Assembly: GCA_946800325.1 (NCBI GenBank)
Contig: OX326958.1
Coordinates: 23,211,914 to 23,275,913 of the forward strand
DNA from: Luzula sylvatica
Taxonomy: Eukaryota; Streptophyta; Magnoliopsida; Poales; Juncaceae
DNA: 64,000 nt
Direction: 5' to 3'
The notes below the pieces were generated by a model that was not told where the DNA came from, did no database searches, and was given only the letters and a program-made list of their open reading frames with translations. This document shows positions 45,314 to 55,505 of this stretch, one piece after another. Position 1 is the stretch's first letter, and each line of letters starts with the position of its first letter. A program made the position numbers and the translations under genes.

Positions 45314-46570
45314 TCATATTTGTGAAATCCTAGTTCCAATTGCTGAAGTGATTCGCCGAAACCACACATTCCACAATGTCATACGACTTTGATAACATGC
45401 TTCTAAATCGTTACAAATATTCTTCAAAAAATATTTACCTGTAAAATCAAAAACAATGCCTTCACTAATCCTCTTGAACAGATCGGCTACCTCTTCTTCT
45501 CCCCGTAAATCATGTTCGATAATCCCCTTAGTCATTAGCAAGGTTACATCTTGAGCATTGCGAATGAGATGGTAAACAAAAATGACATACGCAATAAAAA
45601 CATTTTTGAATGTGGGATTTGCTAGTTCTAACGCGACGAGACTTTTAAAAAGAGAGGGAGTGTTCTCGTCTATAGTTAAAGTCGGTATTTCCAAAATGTC
45701 ATTAGTAAATCTCACATCCAAGAGAGAATGGGGGTTGTTTTTGTCGAGTTCTCTTTTCTTAAACTTAATTCCTATTGCATGATATTGCAATGCTCTGCGC
45801 CAACATGTTGCGGTTTGGCCTTCTAACTGGTTCAATTGCACAAAAGATAACTCGCTGTTTCGACTAGGCTCCAAATACATATGGCATAAATGTAATAAAT
45901 GATGAAAATATGCCGGTCCATTATCTTCTTTGATAGATACAGGATAGTGACCTAATATTTGCATTACGTAATGGGAAACTTTTTCCGAGAGTGAATGAGC
46001 GGTATTTTCTTCGCCCATAAAGAGTTCATATATAATCTTCAGAACACAAAATGGAATTTGATTTTCTACGAGAAAAAGGTCGTGCGCAACAAAACTGAAC
46101 TGCAATGGTTTTATTTCATTGTTGGGATCTTCCTCCTTAGAAATATCGCTTAAATTGGGAGTTAACTCGATGGCATAAACAGAAACAAGAATGAAGAATG
46201 CATCAAGCAAGAGCATAGTTATGAACTCATTGCTATCCATTTCGATTTCGTCGGTGTAATAGTTCCTTGCAATGTGTTCTACTTCTCTAAGCGATTTTAT
46301 ATAATCTTCGAGTGTTACTTTTGTGTTAATTTTTAGTATATAATTCATCCAATTCCATTTTATTTGGTTCATGGATTGTAGTTTTTTTTTCCGATGGTGA
46401 TAGGGTCCCACAGATACGACAACAGGATCATCTTCATCGTCACCAATGGGGGTTTTAATTTTGCAAATGGAAGTAGAATTTTTGATATCCATGTAGTATT
46501 CTTTGTTCAACTTGTTCTCCAATTTTTGTATGTCGATTATCACAGATAAACCCCTTTCCTCTTCTTCCAT
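45314..46570 (-). CDS. DUF247 (UPF0481) plant protein, intronless
   Basis: A single 418-aa frame starting MEEEERGLSVIIDIQKLENKL. It shows the DUF247 landmarks in order: an N-terminal segment with DDPVVVSVGPYHH (about residues 45-60), EMDSNEFITMLLLDAFFIL (about 110-130), FVAHDLFLVENQIPF (about 160-175), LHLCH, and the late region LLDVRFTNDILEIPTLTIDENTPSLFKSLVALE (about 280-315). The family is plant-specific; members act in stigma-pollen recognition in grasses and otherwise are little known. Most members end in a transmembrane helix; this one stops at TSAIGTRISQI without one, so it may be C-terminally truncated. A decayed relative is at 21660-21805. Confidence 0.85.
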   Translation of the reverse strand: MEEEERGLSVIIDIQKLENKLNKEYYMDIKNSTSICKIKTPIGDDEDDPVVVSVGPYHHRKKKLQSMNQIKWNWMNYILKINTKVTLEDYIKSLREVEHIARNYYTDEIEMDSNEFITMLLLDAFFILVSVYAIELTPNLSDISKEEDPNNEIKPLQFSFVAHDLFLVENQIPFCVLKIIYELFMGEENTAHSLSEKVSHYVMQILGHYPVSIKEDNGPAYFHHLLHLCHMYLEPSRNSELSFVQLNQLEGQTATCWRRALQYHAIGIKFKKRELDKNNPHSLLDVRFTNDILEIPTLTIDENTPSLFKSLVALELANPTFKNVFIAYVIFVYHLIRNAQDVTLLMTKGIIEHDLRGEEEVADLFKRISEGIVFDFTGKYFLKNICNDLEACYQSRMTLWNVWFRRITSAIGTRISQI

Positions 46571-47170
46571 TATGATAACAAAATCCTAATATAAACAAAA
46601 TTCGCAACAAGAAAAATAGATATAAAGCACTATCATTTTGCAATTGACAAAGAAAAAAGAAATAGATTTTTGGAATGGTACCTTTTGTATTTGTTCAAAT
46701 CTAATTAATCCGAATACTATCCCAAATCAGAGCCTGATTGAATTTGAATTGGCTAATTTCTCAAATTTAGCCTCCAATTGGATTCCTTGAATGCAAGATC
46801 ATACTTTTTACATTCAAAAGCTGTTTTTTTTTAGTTTACTATATTTGGGTAATTGCAGTTTTCATTCAACACCATCTCAAACACTCTTTCAGTTGCACTT
46901 TCTCGGTCAATGAATTTATAATTTGTCCAAAATTAAGATCAATTCATTTATTTTTCATCTATTTTTCAAGAGAAATGACATTTGCATCACTGCAACTCAC
47001 TGAACTTTAATAAACCTCTTTGGTCGTTACCAAACTTTTCGAATTATGCGTTTAATTATATACGTCATATTATTTTATAATTACCACTATTCATGTTCTG
47101 GTTGATACTCAAGATTTAAAAAGATAGATTATTACCTTATTTAAATTCAATAAAATACGCTCCGATAATA
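46571..47170. other. Short intergenic gap
   Basis: Promoter side of the DUF247 gene and 3' flank of the thiouridylase gene. AT-rich; no gene seen. Confidence 0.5.
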
Positions 47171-47176
47171 ATTCCT

Positions 47177-49477
47177 TTACAAATTAATTATCCTAACCGG
47201 TTTACCTAACTCCGACTTATCCTCGAGTCTAGCAATCTCCAAAGCCTTCTCACAAATAGGAAAACTTTTCGAATCGCGAGAATCCAAAATAATTCCCGAT
47301 CCCAAACAAACATCTCCGTTATAAAACGCGGTAAATTGACCCGCGGCCAAACCCTGATCGTCTTCGTTTAAATTCACCAACAAACCATCTTTATTTTCCT
47401 CTCGTTTTATTTCGCATTTGTAAAACCCAGGCCCGTGCCTCACCTAATAAAAACAATTTACTAATTTAACAACTTATAAATAATAACTAATTAATAATTT
47501 AATCAAATAATGACCTTGCAACGAAGTTGATCGCTATTTTCGGGAGCGATATTATCAAACCATTTTAACAAGCCAACGTGAAAAGTACGTCTCGTCTTAT
47601 CGGGCGAGAAATACTTTCTCGATACGAAAACCACATTGTTTTCCGTGTCCTTCTCCACAACATACCTACGTTGCAAAATAGTAATTCATGTTTTTTGTTT
47701 GCAATTTTGAATAATGTAAGGGTTTATTTGCAAAATTACCAGGGTCCGCCAGAGAGGCGAAGACCTTGGCGTTGACCGATTGTATAAAACCAAAAACCGC
47801 GATGGTTTCCTAAATAATCTCCCGTTTCGGCTTCTAGCATCACCCCTTCTCTCTCTCCTATGTGTTTCTCCACAAACTCACTAAACTTTACCTACGATCA
47901 AAGGGTAATCTTGATATTTTTGAACTTTACAAATTAAATAATAAAAATGAACCTTTCCGAGAAAGCATATTCCTTGGGAATCTTTTCGATCTTTGTTCGG
48001 TAAGTCCATTAGAGTCGCCAATTTACGCACTTCATCCTATCAAATTTAAAATGAAATGTCGATTATATATAGTAACGAAATTAAATTAATTAATATAATT
48101 TCGAAGATAATTATTGGTAGAATTACTTTTTGGATACACCCTAAGGGGAAGAGAAGCCTTTTGAGTTGGGCTTGTGATAGATGAGAGAGAAAATAAGTCT
48201 GATCCTTGAACTGTAGTTTGAAAATATTGATGTAAGGGCAAATTTGATATTATGAAATTTTGGATGAAATATTGTACCAGATCCTTTGATAATTTAAGTA
48301 TAGATGGCTCGTTTTCTTGGTTTAGTGAAGAATGGACTACATTTGCATAATGTCCCGAAGCGATATAATCGAACTCCATTTTCTCAATGGCTTCCAAAAA
48401 CGCCCCTAAAATAAAAATAAAATTAAATCCTGATATATAAAATGAAAATGTATATAGTCAATAGAAAATATATAATTACCAAACTTTATTCTCGTGTTGC
48501 AAAGCACGTCGGGATTTGGAGTACGTCCATTACGATATTCATTAATCATGTGTGATACCTAAATAGCCAATAAAGTACGTTTCTTTGAGCAATAAATAGA
48601 ATATTAGAGAAATAAAATAGAATATTTATGTCTAGGGTTTAGAATAAGCTTTTTGTTTTTACCACATTATTCCAGTATTCATCTGATAAATGGACGACCT
48701 CCAAAGGCACGTCGATCTATATTATTATAATGAAAAAGAAATATAATTATCAGCATAGAATAATAAAAGATATAAAAAGATTTCATAAACTTGTGAATAA
48801 TCATATCATTATAAATTATTATGTTTCAAATTGTAACTTTAGGTTTGTTTGCTCAAATGAAGGAAAATTGAGGAGAAATTTGGGTTAAATTGGATCTTAC
48901 CGAATCACAAACACCTTTTGCATACTTCATATCATCATCCCATGGGCATTCAGACCAGAAATTCTCGAAATCTTCCTACAAATTACAAAATTCAAAATTC
49001 AAAATTCAAAATTTCACTCCAAAATTCTACTTCAAGCACTAATACGACCAAACACAAAAAGCACACAAATTTAAACTAAATATGAGTGTATATTGATGAA
49101 AGAACCTGGAACCAGATCTTGAGATAGAAAGCAGTACAATCATGACCAGCAGCATGAAGGAGACGAAGAGCAACACTACTATCAACACCACCACTGAGTA
49201 ACACCGCCACTCGTAATCGTCTTCCAGGCACTGAGCACGAAAGGTAAGGCCCGAAATCGAATTCAACAGCATTATTCACTACTGGCGGCGAGGAAATAGA
49301 AATCGCTTGAGGCAGTGAAGTGAGAAGAGAGGAAGTAGAAGAAGTAGAAGATGAGAGGAACTTAGAATAGGAGCGAGGAGGAATTGAGAGGGAGAAGAGT
49401 GAGGGTTTAAGGAATGGATAGGGTTTTGGCAGAGGGAGAAAGAGTGGAAGAGACAGAGCTGCCATTGCTCGCCTCAT
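47177..49477 (-). CDS. tRNA-specific 2-thiouridylase (MnmA/TRMU), 10 exons
   Basis: Exons 49106-49477, 48901-48975, 48663-48716, 48480-48558, 48278-48405, 48127-48210, 47953-48036, 47740-47891, 47515-47665 and 47177-47443 join in frame to 481 aa. A Ser/Pro-rich N-terminal extension (about 85 residues) looks like an organelle transit peptide. The ATP-binding PP-loop is [16 protein letters not shown]. Both catalytic cysteines are present: [13 protein letters not shown] and [10 protein letters not shown]. Also diagnostic are [18 protein letters not shown], the [16 protein letters not shown] block and the C-terminal [16 protein letters not shown]. MnmA thiolates U34 of Lys, Glu and Gln tRNAs; the plant enzyme is expected in mitochondria or plastids. 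An alternative start at Met5 is possible. A broken partial copy lies at 39353-39975. Confidence 0.95.
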
Positions 49478-49786
49478 CGCCTCCAGTGCTCCCGCGAGTC
49501 TCCCTGCTCAGAAAAAGTTTTTCGGATTTGTTTGGACTTGGGATAATTGGATTAGCGGGTTTCGGACTAAGGCTCAAACCCGTTTAGCGAAGAGTGATAT
49601 GTGTTGTACGGATACCCCAATACGGCGATGCGTATCGGATACGGCGATACGACAATTTAACATATGATTTAGGATACGATACGGATACGGCGATACGGCA
49701 AAATTTCATTTTTTGGAGTATCCGCGCAAACTGATACTGAATAGGAAAACAATTTTCATTGAGAAAATAAAAAGAAATTCAATAAT
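49478..49786. promoter_or_regulatory. Upstream region of the thiouridylase gene
   Basis: Only about 300 bp separate the gene from the foldback element. Within it, 49610-49740 carries GATACGGCGATACG-type repeats that look like one end of a degraded hAT-like element. No clean TATA box seen on the minus strand. Confidence 0.4.
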
Positions 49787-52700
49787 GAGCATTTCTACGT
49801 ATAATCATTTGGAATCAAAATTAAAAAAATAACTTCCTTTCTAAAAATATTCCAAAAATAACTTCTTTTTGATAATATTCCAAAAATAACCCAAACCGAG
49901 ATTTTAAATCTCGCCAGAATTTTATTTATTTTTAAATTTTTTTTTAAATACTATATATTTCCTCAAATTTTACCATAATATCTTTTATGAACTAATTAAT
50001 ACACTTAATTAAAATAATAACTAGTACATATTGGCCGTTAACTTAATACATAATTAATATTTATTCGAATTTATAAATTTGAATAAATTTTAATGAATAT
50101 TTAATTATATCTTTAATTAGTACGTTAATTAAATGTAATTGTTCTATAATGGAGCATTCGGCGGGTACATTTTTGGGAGTGATTTTTTTTTAAAAAAAAG
50201 TTACTGACAACTTTTGAAAAAAAAAATATTAAAATTTATTGCACTCCAAAATGTACCTGCCGAACTCTCCATTATTGAACAATTACATTTAATTAACGTG
50301 ATAATTAAAACATATAATTAAATATTCATTAAAATTTATTCAAAATTATGAATTCGAACAAATATCAATTACGTATTAAGTTAACAGTTAACAGGTACTA
50401 GTTATCATTTTAATTAAATATTGTAGTTAGAACATAGAGAATGATACGGTAAAAAATGGATAATTTCGGTTGGTATATTTAATAATTATAACTAGTACAT
50501 GTTAACTGTTCACTTAATACGTAATTAATATTTGTTCGAATTCATAATTTGGAATAAATTTTAATGAATATTTAATTATATATTTTAATTATTACGTTAA
50601 TTAAATGTAATTGTTCAATAATGGAGAGTTCGGCAGGTACATTTTGGAGTGCAATAAATTTTAATATTTTTTTTTTCAAAAGTTGTCAGTAACTTTAAAA
50701 AAAAAACCACTCCCCAAAATGTACCCGCCGAATGCTCTATTATAGAACAATTACATTTAGTTAACGTACTAATTAAAATATATAATTAAATATTCATTAA
50801 AATTTATTAAAATTTATAAATTCGAATAAATATTAATTATGTATTAAATTAACGGCCAGCATGTACTAGTTATTATTTTAATTAAGTGTATTAATTAGTT
50901 CATAAAATATATTATGGTAAAATTTGGGGAAATATATCATATTTAATTTTTTTTTTTTAAATAAAAAAATTCCGGCGAGATTTAAAATCTCGGTTTGGGT
51001 TATTTTTTGAATATTATCAAAAAAGAGGGTTATTTTGGGAATATTTTTAGAAAGCAGGTTATTTTTTAAATTTTTTTTTTTTTGAATGAACAACGTAATT
51101 ACGTTGTTCTGATTTATATTAATATCGATATATTAATTACAAAGATGGAGCTCCTGCCCGAAAGGCAGTTACTACCGTTTCCTAGACTCTAAGTCCTTAC
51201 CTATCCTATATTTAGTTATAAGACGAATTATCCTAAACTAGTCCAATTCTTTGCTTCTACCATTGCGTTGTTGAAGGTGGTCGAGTTTGGCATGCTCTTG
51301 TTTGTGAAGATGGCTAGGTTCCTTCGTTTCCATATGTGCCAGATACAAGCCATGAACGTTTTGTCCCATGTTGATCTTAGATGTTGCGGGCACTTAGTTT
51401 TGTTGGAGAGCCACATAGATTTTAGATCCTTCTCCACCGATACTTTAAAACCTAATGTGATAGATAGTTTATGCCATATTTGTTTAGCAAATCGGCAATC
51501 TCTAAATAGGTGGTTTGTGTTCTCGTCCATGCCGTTTGTGCAGTTTGGGCATTTAGTTTGATTTGGCCATCCTCTTTTGATTAGGTTATCCGCAGTGAGG
51601 AGTTTTTGATTGAAGAGCAGCCATCCGAAGAATTTGATTTTGGAGGAAACCTTTATTTTCCACAGTTTGGCATTCCATCTTATGATGATTCCTGGATTTC
51701 TCCATATCCGATAGGCTGATGCGGATGTGAAGATTCCATTAGCTGACCAGTTCCATTTCCATGTGTCATGGTCTTTCTTGACCGATACGTTATAGAAAGG
51801 CAGTAGCTTGATGAGATCCTTGATGAAGTAAGATGAGTAGGTATTGGAGATTGAGCCTAACTCTTGTGAAGATTCCTTTTGATAGATTGAACGTATAGTT
51901 TTTGCCCATAACCCGTCCGGTTCATTTTGTAGTTTCCATAGTCATTTTAGGAGTAGGGAGTTATTTTGGGTTGGTAGATGTATGATTCCTAGCCCTCGAT
52001 GGACTTGCGGTAGGGTTACTTTGTTCCAATTGACTAGGCAGTGTCCCCCTGAACATGATTCTTTTCCCCGCACCAGCCATTTGGGTAGGGTCAATTTCTT
52101 GCACCAGCCATTTGGGTAGGGTCATGGATTGCATATAGTGTAGTGGTAGTGCCGTTAGGACCGACTTAACTAGTGTGAGTCGACCCCCTGTTGAGAGTAG
52201 TTTGCCTTTCCAAATTGATAACTTATTTTGTATCTTAGTAAGGAGAGGCTGGAACGTGATGCGCGTCGGTTTCCTTATTGATAAGGGGAGTCCTAGATAT
52301 AGTATTGGCAAAGATTTTTTCTTGCATCCCAATATATCCTTAATCATCTCGTGGTATTGGTCCGGGACCGCTATCGGCACAAAGCTTGATTTTGACCAGT
52401 TAATTTGTAACCCAGAAATAGAAGAGAATAGCTTAAGTGCTAACGAAAGCACTTTCATGTTCCGCGGCGAGGTTTCCATGAAGATTAGTGTGTCATCTGC
52501 GAATTGGAGAGCGGTAGGCGGCCTAGTGATGGACGTGTCTAGTAAAAAGTTGAGGTTTGAGATGATCGGTTGTAGTGTGTCAACTATCAGATTGAAAAGT
52601 AGTGGAGATAGGGGGTCGCCTTGTCTAAGGCCCTTTTGGTGATTGATTGGTGGCCCTTCTTGTCCGTTGATTTTTATTATGGATGATGATGATTTAAGGA

Positions 52701-52927
52701 TAGATAATATCCATAGAATCCAAGTATTCGGGAACCCTCGTGCGATAAGTATTTGCTGCAAGAAATCCCATGAAATATTATCAAAAGCTTTTGTGAAGTC
52801 TAACTTAATCATCACTGTCGGAGTTTTCCTTTTATGGAAGTTGGAGAGTTGTTCTCTTGCAACTAAGAATGTTTCGATAATTGATTTAATTTTTTATTTC
52901 AAATAGGGTTATATGTAGAAATGCTCC
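49787..52927. mobile_element. Foldback (Mutator-like) element of nested palindromes, interrupted by a LINE
   Basis: Left end GAGCATTTCTAC at 49787 is the inverse of right end GTAGAAATGCTC near 52926. An exact 10-bp repeat ATTCAATAAT flanks them (49777-49786, 52928-52937). Inside, the left half (to about 50447) and right half (to 51072) are near-perfect inverted copies. Each half is itself a palindrome with centres near 50213 and 50685, so a unit of about 230 bp occurs four times in alternating orientation. The GAGATTTTAAATCTC block marks both outer arms. Without the LINE the element is about 1.3 kb. Duplication length suggests the Mutator superfamily. Confidence 0.8.
51073..52895 (-). mobile_element. 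5'-truncated L1-type LINE inserted in the foldback arm
   Basis: On the minus strand, 51961-52815 carries reverse transcriptase (IKLDFTKAFD, GLRQGDPLSPLLF, LQFADDTLIF, LGLPLSIRKP). 51228-51530 carries the C-terminal zinc-binding region (NTNHLFRDCRFAKQIW). Poly(A) (T-run at about 51071-51083 on plus) closes the 3' end. A 30-bp tandem duplication of the CACCAGCCATTTGGGTAGGG segment at about 52068-52125 breaks the frame. Foldback arm sequence resumes at about 52896, so the LINE is the younger insertion. Confidence 0.85.
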
Positions 52928-52937
52928 ATTCAATAAT

Positions 52938-55440
52938 TTACAAATACGGAAAATATTCTTTTAGGACTTGTTTGGATGTTTAAGGAATTACGAGTTTAGC
53001 ACATGTTAGGAAAAATACATCAACATATTTTTTTTTGAAATGTATGAATGGTCTTTTAATAATTTTAAGGCTAATTTTTTGTTAACAATTTCTAGTAAAT
53101 TTATATATAAATTTTGTCAAAACAAAAACATGTCAAAAACATAAGCTTTTTCTTGAAATTTCTTATTTTCGCTAGACAACTTATTTCTCTTCTTTGATAA
53201 TGTGTATGTCTCTTCATTGATTAATGTGTATGTTAAAACTTTTGCCTTTGAACAAAACTTGAAGTGTATAATTTATTGTTTTTCTTTAATTTTTCCTAAA
53301 AAAACAACCAAACAAGAATTTTAATAATTTCTTATATATCACATTTTAAATTTCACTCATTTTGTCGTTTGAAAAGTCTATACTTGTGCTTGTTTGTTGT
53401 CCCAACAACACTAAAACTAACAAGTATTGATGGACCGGTGAATGTCATTATCCCGTGCACAAAATATGAGAAAAACTTCTTCATCATCAATCTCAACTAC
53501 TATTAGTCTACTAGACTAAACCCTTCCTTGCATGGAATTTGGTTATAATTTCATTAATTCATGTGTTGGTTCAGCGTACTTACATCATTCTGAATTGAGC
53601 TATTCCGGCCGCATCAATTTGGTTAGTATCGGTTAATTCACAACACCACCAGTTCAAGAGTCAATGAGTCCATAATCCAGTTGTTTGAGTGTAAGACACA
53701 AAAAATCATATGTAGTGAGAGAATGTACGTTCAATACTTATTGACATCAATTGATGAAGAACATATAAGTCTTCTTCATTTATTATAAAAAAACACCAGT
53801 TCAACGAATCATTTCCTAAGGACTTGAATCGAGTCAATTTCAAACAGTTACATGTCTAAAAGGAAAAAATCAAGATCTCTATAGGGAAAAAAATAGAAAT
53901 TATTTTTATATTAGAAGGCTTCCACTGGCCGGATACAAGATCTGAAGCTGCTCCTGTCGGAACATTATTCTAACATTGAACAATACACGATTTGTTTTCC
54001 TTCTATGCACGGTCCAAACCATGATAACGAGAATTTATCAACGATTTTACAACAATTTTAGATCCGACACATCGTGCATCATGGGAAACAAGATTGTCAG
54101 AATCGAGATTTTACCGTGAGTCGTATAGGAGAATCGAATCGGATAGTAAAATCGTATTTATAATCGTAAGATTCTATGAATAATGAACACTAATTATAAA
54201 ACTAATCCATCCAGCATGATTTTCTATACAAAAATATATAATTAATAGGTAGAGTCTACTTGTTTCATTTTAAGGATGAAATATTTTATCCAAATTCAAA
54301 TCCTTGTATTCATATAGATAGACAAAAAACGAATTACCGACAGCTACGCGATTGTTAACCATAACCAACTAAAATATTGATGCATTTTACGATTTCATAT
54401 TATAATAAATACAATGTTATACAAAATTCAAATAGGAATTAAGCAAACTAAGATAAAATAAAACATCTAATATACATTAACATAAGATAAAACAACTACT
54501 ATACACAAATACAAGTAAAAAATCATTTCATACTAAACTTTTGTCCAAGTCATATTCATAATTATAATATTCTAAAACCTTAATAGAGAGCTACAAATAA
54601 TAATTTCAATCCGAACCTCGCAAATCTCATTTATTGACATATCATCGAGGGTAAAGACAAATAAAAATAAGAGAACAATTTGCATCTTCTATAACTCATA
54701 TTACTTTATATGACCAATTTTGAGCATAAATCTTGGTGAAAATATTTTTAACTTTAAAATTCTAATGAAAAGCACAACAAATTGACATGTGTCGCATGTA
54801 ATAAATATTTAAGGAAACTAAAAAAAAAAGCACAAATGCTTTCTAGCTCACTTCATGTGTCCCTATGTAATAAATACTTAAAAACTATAAAAAAAAATAA
54901 TGTTGCAAATAGCGTCTAATGGTTCATAGCACGGTGATCAATTTTTTTTTTGTAGCTATAGTGATTATCATGCGATACAACGAATGTTGTAATTTGTAGC
55001 GTATACAATTAAGTATCAATATGTAATAAAATATAATATTTAAACTAATAAATATTCATATTAAACATCTTAAATAGAAATTTATAAAATAATTAACAAC
55101 GTATTTTAATTACTAAACCTTTTCATGAAATATATTTTTTTAATAAAATTCATTTGATTTTTTATAAATCCGTCTAAAACTATTTTATTCAGATATAGCA
55201 AGCTACAAATGTGCAGCGCGCATCGTTTTGTCTCTAAAATAAGTTACATTGGTAAAGCAACTTGACATATATCTTACTGACTAGGATTCGAAACCCGATA
55301 TTATTTTTATTTTTTGCTCCCAATATATATCCTGAAATGATATTTCTTCTCGGTCCCCCCGATCAAAGATCCAACATAAATTATTAAAAAAATGCAAGGA
55401 TGCAGAAATTATTAAAAAAATGAAATAACAATTTAATTGT
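52938..55440. other. Intergenic, no gene seen
   Basis: AT-rich. A plus-strand SINE copy is at about 53655-53790 (ATAATCCAGTTGTTTGAGTG head, CTTCTTCATTTATTATAA tail). A tRNA-like A/B-box pair (TTACATTGGTAAAGC and GGATTCGAAACCC) at about 55244-55303 may be another SINE head. No coding signal. Confidence 0.45.
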
Positions 55441-55505
55441 GTTATCCAATTTGATTAAAACCAAGGTAGTAAATTTTATCAGATTTCTTAGGAATGCAAA
55501 CGATC

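Noticed and set aside
45582..45782. Plus-strand frame inside DUF247
   Set aside because: Shadow frame of the intact 418-aa DUF247 protein.
52175..52906. Plus-strand frames of 155 and 87 aa
   Set aside because: Antisense shadows of the LINE reverse transcriptase.
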